A stretch of 64,000 nt of DNA, taken from the NCBI GenBank assembly GCA_022760475.1, contig JALEFZ010000059.1:62001-126000 (forward strand), given 5' to 3'. The translations under genes were made by a program, and so were the position numbers. Shown in pieces: positions 37,649 through 45,504 of this stretch. Position 1 is the stretch's first letter. Each line of letters begins with the position of its first letter. The DNA is from Bacteroidia bacterium. Lineage in GTDB: Bacteria > Bacteroidota > Bacteroidia > J057. The notes beneath the pieces were generated by a model. That model was given only the letters and a program-made list of their open reading frames with translations. It did not search any database and had not been told where the DNA came from.

Positions 37649-38938
37649 TTATGCGTTGAATTTTCTGAAGTAGTAAATCAGGTTTAGAAGTGTAAATAAA
37701 ATCATCAAGCCTCCTGCGATATAGGTAAAGCCGTAGAAAAACTCTAACCAACTGATCTCCAGCCCCTCTTCATTTCTGAAAAACAATTCTTTATAAAGGA
37801 GAACTACAATGCTGCCCAGGTAGCCGAAGGAATCAGCGATGTACATCAAAAACCCTATATTTCCCTTTGTCCTGGATATGGTAACGAAGCGTTCGAAGAG
37901 CACATTATGATAGGATACATAGCTCAGGTACATCCAAAAACCAATCAAAACCATCCACCAATAGGCATTTATCAGCCCATTTAGAAAAAGAAACATAGTC
38001 GCAAAAAGCATTAAGCTGTTGAAAATCAATAAGCTGAGATTAAGGGCGTAAGCCTGTCGACTATTTTTTATGAGAAAAAAGAAAGCCAGTAGGAAGGTTA
38101 CGGTAAACCCAATGAGGGTATTGGCTGAGGCAAGCTGCGAACCTATCAATTCCGGGGCATAGCCAAGACCTTCCCAAATTTCAACTTCAAACTTGTCGCG
38201 AAAGTCTCTGTAGGCAGTAAGGACGACAAAGGTGGCAACCATTGCCAAAATGCCAGGCCAGAATTTCTTTATAAAGTTGATCCGATCATTCAGATTCATT
38301 GGCTCCCGCGCTTCACGGCTTTCGATATCCTCCTTGTTGGGTGGTGGAAGAATAGACAGCATGCCAACAGAAAGGAAAAGTGGCAGAACAAAGACTGCGC
38401 CCGTAGCAAAGGGCATCCATGCTTCAGAGATCCCTAGGTCAATCATCAGGTATCGGGCGACAGCTTTCACCCAACCTGAACCAACAATGAAACTTGCTGC
38501 CATTCCAGCCCCAAGTAGTTCTGTCAATTTCCTCCCTTCCAAAAAAGAAAAGACGATTCCCCAAATCATCCCTAGTGGAAGGCCATTTAGAAATAAAAAA
38601 ATCCAGGAGTATGGATAATCGACCCATCCGGCACCCAATAGGGAAAGCCATGCCAAGCAAATCAGTAAGAGTATCGCAGGTATGCGCCTTTTCAATGCAA
38701 GGCCGGAAACCAGATAGATGCCTACAAATTTTGAAATCATGTATCCCATTACCTGGGAGATGACCAAGACAACTTTATATGATAGCCCCCACAACTCCTG
38801 TCCATCATAAGTTGCAGCAGTAAAAGGCTTGCGAAAAGCGTACATACAAAGGTAGGTAGAGAATGCAGCCACGATGGCAAACACAGCAAATACTGCCGGT
38901 TCTGCTTTACTCAGCCGAATACGTAAGCGCTTTATCAT
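37649..38938 (-). CDS. DUF5690 family MFS-like transporter
   Basis: A 429-residue membrane protein with about 11-12 transmembrane segments spread over its whole length and an MFS-like layout (LNGLPLGMIWGIVFSFLEGRK in the first half). It belongs to the Bacteroidota DUF5690 family. It is cotranscribed with the TIGR03364 oxidoreductase, three bases apart, so it probably imports that enzyme's substrate; this pairing is the best clue to its function. Family and transport role are firm, the substrate is inference. Confidence 0.88.
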   Translation of the reverse strand: MIKRLRIRLSKAEPAVFAVFAIVAAFSTYLCMYAFRKPFTAATYDGQELWGLSYKVVLVISQVMGYMISKFVGIYLVSGLALKRRIPAILLLICLAWLSLLGAGWVDYPYSWIFLFLNGLPLGMIWGIVFSFLEGRKLTELLGAGMAASFIVGSGWVKAVARYLMIDLGISEAWMPFATGAVFVLPLFLSVGMLSILPPPNKEDIESREAREPMNLNDRINFIKKFWPGILAMVATFVVLTAYRDFRDKFEVEIWEGLGYAPELIGSQLASANTLIGFTVTFLLAFFFLIKNSRQAYALNLSLLIFNSLMLFATMFLFLNGLINAYWWMVLIGFWMYLSYVSYHNVLFERFVTISRTKGNIGFLMYIADSFGYLGSIVVLLYKELFFRNEEGLEISWLEFFYGFTYIAGGLMILFTLLNLIYYFRKFNA

Positions 38939-39077
38939 CTGGGATAATTATGGTGTTTGGTATTCAGGTCTACCTTCTTTGCAAGCTGTAAAATAAAGTA
39001 GGTTTAGTGAAGAAGTAATTATTTACTTATTGTTAAGTATTAAGCCAAATGGAGAAAATACTTAACAAAAAAAGAAA

Positions 39078-40148
39078 TCAATCCAGGTACACCACCAATC
39101 TTTTTACCCGAATATTAAGTTGATCCAATTCGGGCGCATTGGTGGTAAACTTTGATTGCCCAGCGTATTTCTGAAGAATGTCCTTCCTGGCTGTATTGGT
39201 TGGTTCAAGGATTACGTAGAAATATTTACTAATTGGAGCGAGTTTGCCTGTCTTCCAATTGTCAACGACTCCACCGTATGTCCAACCAAAACCAGAGAAT
39301 ACAAAAGGGGCCTGATTCACCTTGATCATTTCTTTTAGTGGAAGGCCACTTGCCAAGCCCATCGGGCTGAACCAGCCTGCATCCAATTGATCAAAATATA
39401 CTGCCTTCACCTGCAGCCTGTCTTCTTTTTTCCAGGTGATTCTAATTTCCTCATTTGTATTGTAAAACAGGATGGTACAATCTTCTGCCCCTCCATCTGG
39501 CAGCTTTACCTTGCCACGTTTTACGCGCCCTGCCCCATACAACTTAATCAACTCAACTTCTGAGGTATTAAGGGTAATGGCTCCTACCTGCTTTCCTGGA
39601 ATAATTTGTCTTTGCGATGCCAAGGGTACAGGCGCCTGCGGCATTGACCTTTGATTGGCTCCGGGCGGAGGTCCCAACAAGTCCTTGACTATCTGTTCAA
39701 AAGCCGGATTGACAAAGCGTACACCTCCTTCATGGACCCAGCCCATCAGACCTTCCTTGGTTTTGATAAGAATCCAGGCCTCATTAAAATTCTGCCCCCT
39801 TAGGTTGAATGACTCCTTTCTTACAGTCCTTTGATATAGGTATTCAGCAATTTCTCCTTCTTCCATTTGGCCAACCTGAGGCATATCCTTCCCAGGTTGA
39901 GCTTTGATAATCAATTTACTGACCCAGGCCTGTACCTTATTGGGTCTGGCAAGCTCAGCCAGATCTTCCGAAATATCATTGATCCCCTGAACAATTTCCT
40001 GGGTACTTGGGAGGTCAGGTTTAGTCGTGGTGGAATTGGTAGAATTGTTGCTTCCCTCCTCTGGTAAAGGCGGGAGTTCGCATGAGGAAAATGAAAAAAA
40101 AATCAGGAAAATTAGATAAAAAACAAAAGGCTTGTTTTGTATACCCAT
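39078..40148 (-). CDS. Lipoprotein with SH3-like domain, hypothetical
   Basis: A 356-residue protein with a signal peptide and lipobox (IFFSFSSC at about residues 17-24), then a Ser/Thr/Asn-rich linker. Residues about 75-150 look like a bacterial SH3 domain (WVSKLIIKAQPGKDM, EEGEIAEYLYQRT, GLMGWVHEGGVRF), which usually binds cell-wall peptides. The C-terminal 180 residues are beta-rich with no recognised family. Lipid-anchored envelope protein; function unknown. It precedes, on the same strand but after 139 bases, the transporter operon. Confidence 0.82.
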   Translation of the reverse strand: MGIQNKPFVFYLIFLIFFSFSSCELPPLPEEGSNNSTNSTTTKPDLPSTQEIVQGINDISEDLAELARPNKVQAWVSKLIIKAQPGKDMPQVGQMEEGEIAEYLYQRTVRKESFNLRGQNFNEAWILIKTKEGLMGWVHEGGVRFVNPAFEQIVKDLLGPPPGANQRSMPQAPVPLASQRQIIPGKQVGAITLNTSEVELIKLYGAGRVKRGKVKLPDGGAEDCTILFYNTNEEIRITWKKEDRLQVKAVYFDQLDAGWFSPMGLASGLPLKEMIKVNQAPFVFSGFGWTYGGVVDNWKTGKLAPISKYFYVILEPTNTARKDILQKYAGQSKFTTNAPELDQLNIRVKRLVVYLD

Positions 40149-40340
40149 GACTGCAAGATAATCTTGAATGATATAAAAATAATCAGCTTATGTTAAATGA
40201 ACACATGCTCATAACAAGAGATATCACTATCAAATTTCAACTAAAATCCTGATAATGAAGGATTTTTTTTATGATTTCCCAAACACAATCAAAACTATTT
40301 AGTTATGTAAAGAAATTCACCCATCTAAACTAAGGTTGTT

Positions 40341-40673
40341 ATGAGTATTGCACAAGCTGAATGGACCATTTCTCAAATGGAATCCCTAAGTAGAAAATTG
40401 AAGGCCATTGCCCACCCTGTTCGTCTGGCCATCATCGAGATGTTAGAAGGGGACCGTCGCATGACTGTTACCGAAATCTATACCCGCTTAAATGCGGATC
40501 AGTCTTCAATTTCTCATCATTTAAGCATTTTGAGGGACAAGAGAGTCCTATCTTCTGAAAGAAAAGGAAAGTTTATATACTATTTCCTTCGCAACCAGTC
40601 CTACCTTAGCCTAATCGATTGCCTCAGTGAAATCCATAAGGAAGACATCAAGGGAATCAATTCTTTTCATTAA
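40341..40673 (+). CDS. ArsR-family transcriptional regulator
   Basis: A 110-residue winged-helix regulator (AHPVRLAIIEMLEGDRRMTV, then recognition helix QSSISHHLSILRDKRVL). The metal-binding ELCVCDL motif of ArsR/SmtB sensors is absent; the only Cys is in the C-terminal helix, so it is probably a metal-independent member. The nearest gene on its strand starts 330 bases downstream, after a terminator, so regulation of a neighbour is not evident. Confidence 0.93.
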   Translation: MSIAQAEWTISQMESLSRKLKAIAHPVRLAIIEMLEGDRRMTVTEIYTRLNADQSSISHHLSILRDKRVLSSERKGKFIYYFLRNQSYLSLIDCLSEIHKEDIKGINSFH

Positions 40674-41005
40674 TTCTAAGGTAAGTTTCTGATTTTCACC
40701 CTTGTGGCAACCTAGCTAAATGGTTCTGATGTCTATTACACAGATCTTAGAGTGAACCAAAATTAATATTTGAATATAACCTCAAAGAGGCAACGCCCGT
40801 GCGTTGCCTCTTTTTTTGTAGCACATTTATGATGGCCACCTCATAATTTTATTACCCTTGCTGAAAATTGATTAACATTAATTTCTGGTACTCTTTTCTT
40901 AAATGATTGGTATAATTTGCCTTAAATAAGTTAAAGATCAACTTCTTCATATATCATAGTAATAGGATATTCCTTTAAATCTATCTCAAGTATTCAATTG
41001 ACCCT
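40674..41005. other. 332-bp intergenic region with a terminator; otherwise nothing seen
   Basis: Holds the 13-bp-stem terminator at 40784-40817. The remaining 190 bases before the dehydratase gene are AT-rich, without a frame or a promoter that I could call. Confidence 0.55.
40784..40817 (+). terminator. Strong Rho-independent terminator
   Basis: A perfect 13-bp stem (40784-40796 with 40801-40813, core AGAGGCAACGC), loop CCGT, followed by a T tract. It lies 111 bases after the ArsR stop; it either ends a long 3' UTR or a short separate RNA. Confidence 0.92.
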
Positions 41006-42025
41006 ATGCCTTTTGACCATTCCTTCAAAAAAATCAAAACCCTAGATATGCACACGGGTGGAGAGCCACTAAGAATTATACTAGATGGATACCCAACATT
41101 TGATGGGTTGGGGATTCTGGAAATCAGAAGGGAGTTGGAACTCCATCATGATCACTTAAGAAAAATCTTGATGTGGGAACCCAGGGGACATGCAGATATG
41201 TACGGCCTTTTGAAGGTTCCGGCTCAAAGGAAGGACTCTGCGTTTGGGGTAATCTTTATGCACAATGCAGGTTACAGCACCATGTGTGGGCACGCAACCA
41301 TTGCCATTGGAAAGGCAGCCATCCATCTTGGTTGGGTAAACCCGACTCCTCCCCTTACTACCTTTAAGATTGATGCCCCTTGTGGCCAATTGGAAGTATT
41401 TGTTCATCACAACCAGACTGGTGGAGTAAAAAGGGTGTCCTTCGAAAATGTCCCTTCTTTTTATGTAGGAAGGTATGAGGTTGAAATCCCAGCTGTTGGC
41501 AAGATGCCCTACGACCTCGCTTATGGTGGTGCCTTTTATGCCTATCTGGATATAAATCAATTGGGAATAAGCTGTGAGCCAAAACATTATTCTGAAATCA
41601 TTCGGTGGGGTAAAACTATCAAAAAGGCGGTCATTGCTCAGAATTCAGATATCAGGCATCCTTTCGAGGAGGATCTTAGCTTTCTTTACGGTTGCATATT
41701 CATAGATAAGTCTAAAAGGGAAGGAATACACAGCAAAAACGTTTGCGTATTTGCAGATGGAGAAGTGGATAGAAGCCCGACAGGCTCTGGGGTTTCTGGA
41801 CGTGCAGCTATTCATTATAATATGGGTCAGTTAGGGATAAAAGAAGAGATTTCTATTGAAAGTATCCTTGGGACGGAAATGGAAGTATCTATAGATCGCA
41901 CAGAAAACTATGACACATATGAGGCAATAATCCCCTGGGTATCAGGCACTGCCTACTTTACTGGAACAAATGAATTTTGGATAGATTCTGAAGATCCACT
42001 CAGTGGTGGATTTTTTCTCCAATAA
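41006..42025 (+). CDS. Proline racemase superfamily; probable trans-3-hydroxy-L-proline dehydratase
   Basis: A 339-residue PrpA/proline-racemase fold enzyme. The first catalytic cysteine is present (Cys94 in STMCGHATIAIG), but the second is a threonine, Thr259 in DRSPTGSGVSG. In this superfamily, racemases and 4-hydroxyproline epimerases use two cysteines, whereas trans-3-hydroxy-L-proline dehydratases (human L3HYPDH type) have Cys plus Thr; the residues here fit the dehydratase. No other hydroxyproline gene is nearby, so the pathway context is missing. The gene stands alone and ends 82 bases before the His-rich protein gene. Confidence 0.9.
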   Translation: MPFDHSFKKIKTLDMHTGGEPLRIILDGYPTFDGLGILEIRRELELHHDHLRKILMWEPRGHADMYGLLKVPAQRKDSAFGVIFMHNAGYSTMCGHATIAIGKAAIHLGWVNPTPPLTTFKIDAPCGQLEVFVHHNQTGGVKRVSFENVPSFYVGRYEVEIPAVGKMPYDLAYGGAFYAYLDINQLGISCEPKHYSEIIRWGKTIKKAVIAQNSDIRHPFEEDLSFLYGCIFIDKSKREGIHSKNVCVFADGEVDRSPTGSGVSGRAAIHYNMGQLGIKEEISIESILGTEMEVSIDRTENYDTYEAIIPWVSGTAYFTGTNEFWIDSEDPLSGGFFLQ

Positions 42026-42054
42026 AGCAACTATCTCCGCCTGTGGTACGATAT

Positions 42055-42062
42055 TATTTTTG
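42055..42062 (+). promoter_or_regulatory. Probable -7 box (TATTTTTG) of the metal-uptake operon
   Basis: TATTTTTG matches the TAnnTTTG consensus exactly and lies 45 bases before the His-rich protein ATG. The palindromic operator (42088-42104) would then lie just downstream of the transcription start, where a bound repressor would block elongation. No clear -33 element is visible. Confidence 0.45.
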
Positions 42063-42087
42063 TCATCCTCAGGAAGTTTCAATATAA

Positions 42088-42104
42088 TTGCAACACTGTT
42101 GCAA
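42088..42104. promoter_or_regulatory. 17-bp palindromic operator, Zur/Fur-like
   Basis: TTGCAACACTGTTGCAA is a perfect inverted repeat (TTGCAAC - ACT - GTTGCAA) lying three bases before the ATG of the His-rich protein and at the head of the TonB-receptor operon. Its size and symmetry fit a dimeric Fur-family repressor such as Zur. The assignment to Zur is inference from the genes it precedes; the palindrome itself is plain in the sequence. Confidence 0.6.
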
Positions 42105-42107
42105 AAA

Positions 42108-42446
42108 ATGAGAAAACACCTTGCACACATATCATCATTTTTCCTTCTGCTTTCGCTGAGCTTTGTTTTGCCGAAAGCAGTGTGGCACAATTGCTCAGAG
42201 CATGAGCATGGCTACCACCATGATGTGCATGAATCCTTTTCTCTTGAAACTGGAATTTCAAATTGGGAAGCCCCCTGTTCGATTTGTGATTTTGAATTCA
42301 CAAACGTTCTAATTGACTCCCCCTTACGCTTGAGTTCACATGACTTTATTGCTGAGTCGCATCCTTATTTAAAGTACTCAGCGCCATCTCTTGATATAGC
42401 AAAACTTAAGCAGGAAAGGGGCCCACCGCTCAGATTCGAAGCCTAA
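42108..42446 (+). CDS. Secreted His-rich protein (probable metal-binding)
   Basis: A 112-residue protein with a signal peptide (about 1-23, MRKHLAHISSFFLLLSLSF). The mature part starts with a metal-ligand cluster: WHNCSEHEHGYHHDVHE, seven His/Cys in about 17 residues, followed by CSICDF. No family recognised. The start is the ATG directly after the palindromic operator; the frame extends upstream but lacks a signal there. It heads the TonB-receptor operon, 40 bases before the receptor gene. Periplasmic metal capture is the simple reading. Confidence 0.78.
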   Translation: MRKHLAHISSFFLLLSLSFVLPKAVWHNCSEHEHGYHHDVHESFSLETGISNWEAPCSICDFEFTNVLIDSPLRLSSHDFIAESHPYLKYSAPSLDIAKLKQERGPPLRFEA

Positions 42447-42485
42447 TACAACCCAACCTCTCTTTTTGAATCTGATTTTTTCCAA

Positions 42486-44819
42486 ATGAAATACTTTATT
42501 ATCTGCCTCTTATTGGCGGGTATAGCCATAAGCAGCTCTTGGGCACAGGACTGTTCGCTTACCGTCGAGGGGATATTGATGGGGGAATCAAGTCAGCAAC
42601 CTCTGGCCTTTGCCTCTGTTCAAATAAAAGAAAAACGTATTGGAACTTTTACCGACTCATTAGGCCACTTCAAAATTGAGGGCCTTTGCCCGGGTACTTA
42701 TACCTTCATCTGTGATCATATTGCATGTGAGCATTTAGAGATAAGCATGCGCATTGATTCAGCAGAGAATAAAAGGAATTTCATTTTAAAACATCATGAA
42801 CTTCACGTCGATGAAGTCACCATTAGCCGTAAGAAAGCCGAGGAATATGACAACACGGTAGTAAGTCAAATTGAAGGTCAGGCATTGGAAGAAAATGTCG
42901 GAAAGCAACTCGGTGATATACTTGCGAAAATACCTGGAGTCAATGTCTTAAAGACAGGGCCTTCCATCTCAAAGCCTATAATTCATGGCCTTCATTCCAA
43001 CAGAGTTCTTATCCTGAACAATGGGATCAGGCAGGAAGGCCAGCAATGGGGTTCGGAGCATGCTCCGGAAATTGACCCTTTCATTGCCAACAAACTAACG
43101 GTTGTTAAAGGTGCCTCAGGGCTGAGATATGGTCCTGGTGCCATAGGAGGGGTAGTTTTGGTAGAACCCGAAGACATGAGGGACAGTGTCGGAATAGGTG
43201 GGAAAATCCATTTACAAGGCCAGTCCAATGGACGTGTGGGCATTGTTTCTGGACACCTGGAAGGCAAGGTGCCAAATTTCAGGCCGCTGAGTTGGAGAAT
43301 TCAGGGAACGATAAAAAAGGGAGGAAACTTCCATACCCCTGGTTATTTCATGCAAAATACAGCGACTAGAGAACAAAATTTTTCAGGGCACCTTCGTTAT
43401 GAGACTTTTTCAAAAGGCTGGGAATTATTCTACAGCCAGTTTAACTCAATAATTGGAATCTTAAGCCCTGCTCACCTAGGAGGTAGAAGGGATCTTGAAA
43501 GAGCTCTTGCAAGTCCTACCCCAATAGGAGCTGATACTGTTGGCTTTACTTATGACTTTGTAAGGCCTTATCAGGACATCAAACACCACTTGGCAAAAGC
43601 CAAATACTTCTGGCGAATTCCAAGCCTTGGAAAAATCAATGCTGTCTACTCTTTCCAGCACAATAACCGCAGGGAATTTGATAAGCATAAGCCAAGGGGA
43701 ACAGATGAGAATGGTGAAGACAAAGCAGAACTTGACTTTAGTATTTCTACCCATACACTTGAAGCAAATCTTGAGCATTCTCTCAGCACCGAGATTGAAG
43801 GAGTAGTTGGTGGGGCCGGAGTTTATCAAAACAATTTGTTAAAAGGGCGAATGTTCATCCCCAATTATGTTCTATTTGGAGGTGAAGTATTCTGGATCGA
43901 AAAGTGGCGCAGGGACAATTGGGAATTAGAAGGGGGAATCAGGTATGATTATCGTTGGGTCCATAGTGCCAGAGAAGAAGCAGGGATAGATATTTTCTCC
44001 ATAAGAGATTTTCAAAGTTTCTCAGCCAATCTGGGTGGAAACCTTTTTATAAACCGAAAGTTAACTGCAACAGTAAACCTTGGAAGAGCTTGGCGTCCTC
44101 CTCATGTCAATGAGTTGTTCAGCGATGGTTTGCATCATGGAGCTGGAGCAATTGAAATCGGTGATTCTACATTGAACTCTGAAAAGGCCATCAAGCTGGT
44201 AGGAAGTCTGGATTACAATGGAGAGAGGTTCAAAGCCAACTTGATTGTTTACAACCAATGGTTTGAAAGCTTCATTTATCGCAAGCCCGGTGGCATCCAG
44301 GCGACCATTCGCGGAGCCTTCCCGGCCTTTAACTACGCACAGACCCAAGCAATGCTGAGCGGTGGAGATGTCAACATGAGCTTCCGCATCCTTAACAGCT
44401 TGGAATGGCAAGGGCAAGCATCCTATTTGAGAGCGTGGAATACAGGGGATAATGAGCCACTGATTTTTATGCCAGCCAATAGATTTTCGAACTCACTCAA
44501 GTTTGAGCTGGCTGGAAGGGGCAAAATCACCAATAGCTACATCAAGCTCAATTGGCTTCATGTCCTCGAACAAACGCTCGTTCCGACGAGCGAAGACCCA
44601 CTTGAACGAGATTGGCGTCCACCTCCACCAGCCTACAACCTCGTTGGGCTGGATGCAGGAACGCAGCTCAATTTTGGAGGCCAGCGATTAATGTTGATTT
44701 TTTCGGTCGATAATTTGTTCAATACAACTTATAGAGACTACTTGAACCGATTCCGCTATTTCACGGATGAACTTGGGAGAAACATTAGCTTAAGATTAAC
44801 CTATACTTTTAAACATTAA
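42486..44819 (+). CDS. TonB-dependent receptor, ZnuD-like
   Basis: A 777-residue outer-membrane receptor: signal peptide (1-20), a carboxypeptidase-regulatory-like domain at about 24-100 (AFASVQIKEKRIGTFTDSLG), a plug with GPSISKPIIHGLHSNRVLIL and VVKGASGLRYGPGAIGGVV, and a barrel to the C-terminus ending in an aromatic/basic strand (LRLTYTFKH). The plug wording and the upstream His-rich protein resemble zinc receptors of the ZnuD type. Import needs TonB-ExbBD, encoded elsewhere. The lipoprotein gene follows after 15 bases, so the three genes form one operon. Confidence 0.9.
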   Translation: MKYFIICLLLAGIAISSSWAQDCSLTVEGILMGESSQQPLAFASVQIKEKRIGTFTDSLGHFKIEGLCPGTYTFICDHIACEHLEISMRIDSAENKRNFILKHHELHVDEVTISRKKAEEYDNTVVSQIEGQALEENVGKQLGDILAKIPGVNVLKTGPSISKPIIHGLHSNRVLILNNGIRQEGQQWGSEHAPEIDPFIANKLTVVKGASGLRYGPGAIGGVVLVEPEDMRDSVGIGGKIHLQGQSNGRVGIVSGHLEGKVPNFRPLSWRIQGTIKKGGNFHTPGYFMQNTATREQNFSGHLRYETFSKGWELFYSQFNSIIGILSPAHLGGRRDLERALASPTPIGADTVGFTYDFVRPYQDIKHHLAKAKYFWRIPSLGKINAVYSFQHNNRREFDKHKPRGTDENGEDKAELDFSISTHTLEANLEHSLSTEIEGVVGGAGVYQNNLLKGRMFIPNYVLFGGEVFWIEKWRRDNWELEGGIRYDYRWVHSAREEAGIDIFSIRDFQSFSANLGGNLFINRKLTATVNLGRAWRPPHVNELFSDGLHHGAGAIEIGDSTLNSEKAIKLVGSLDYNGERFKANLIVYNQWFESFIYRKPGGIQATIRGAFPAFNYAQTQAMLSGGDVNMSFRILNSLEWQGQASYLRAWNTGDNEPLIFMPANRFSNSLKFELAGRGKITNSYIKLNWLHVLEQTLVPTSEDPLERDWRPPPPAYNLVGLDAGTQLNFGGQRLMLIFSVDNLFNTTYRDYLNRFRYFTDELGRNISLRLTYTFKH

Positions 44820-44834
44820 CCAAACAATAAGATT

Positions 44835-45338
44835 ATGAACTTTCGCAATCTTGCAATTCTATTCATTGCCTTTTCAGTTGTAGTTTTCCTTCCTTCATGT
44901 ACTCCTGAAGAGCCAGGTGATGGAGAAGAAGAAATCACTTCTGTAGTCCTGACTTTCGACAACGGAGTAGGACAGATCAAGTGGACTGAAGGTGGTTCTG
45001 CACCTGACATCACACTTGATGCCAACACAACTTATACAGTTTCTGTAGAGTTCCTTAACGAAAGCGATCCTAACGACGTTGAAGACGTAACTGAAGAGAT
45101 CAAAGAAGAAGATGACGAGCACATCGTATGCTACGACGTTACTTCAGCTGACGTTGCAATCACCAGAACTGACTCTGATGGTACTTTCGAAGTAGGTCTT
45201 GCTACTTCTTGGGTTACTGGAGACGCTTCAAACGGAACTGTAGTTCTTGATTTGAGACACCAGCCAGAAGTTAAAGACGGTTCTTGTACCCCTGGAGACT
45301 CTGACGTAGAAGTAGAATTCAATGTTACTATTCAGTAA
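44835..45338 (+). CDS. Strongly acidic lipoprotein, probable partner of the TonB receptor
   Basis: A 167-residue protein with a signal peptide and lipobox (VVFLPSC). The mature part is extremely acidic, with Glu/Asp runs (EEITEE-like EVTEEIKEEDDE) and only one or two cysteines. It follows the receptor gene after 15 bases and is ended by the operon terminator. Codon use here is unusually biased towards C- and T-ending codons (GAC, GTT, GCT, CTT) compared with the neighbours, suggesting high expression. A surface metal- or substrate-binding lipoprotein is plausible; no family recognised. Confidence 0.8.
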   Translation: MNFRNLAILFIAFSVVVFLPSCTPEEPGDGEEEITSVVLTFDNGVGQIKWTEGGSAPDITLDANTTYTVSVEFLNESDPNDVEDVTEEIKEEDDEHIVCYDVTSADVAITRTDSDGTFEVGLATSWVTGDASNGTVVLDLRHQPEVKDGSCTPGDSDVEVEFNVTIQ

Positions 45339-45368
45339 TATATAACAAGTTAAAGTAGTGTGTAAATA

Positions 45369-45407
45369 ACCCGGGTCTTGGCGTGAGCCAATCCGGGTGT
45401 TTTTTTT
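45369..45407 (+). terminator. Rho-independent terminator of the TonB-receptor operon
   Basis: Stem segments ACCCGG/CCGGGT and TTGGC/GCCAA with a small internal loop (45369-45398), GTGA loop, then eight T. It lies 31 bases after the lipoprotein stop and 97 bases before the alpha-amylase gene. Confidence 0.9.
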
Positions 45408-45504
45408 GCTTTATTTTTCCTTTCCATTACAAAAATTTTTACCTCACAAAACAAATGAAAGCTTCCAATTGCCTATATTGAAACCAATCATAAAAGACAC
45501 ACCT

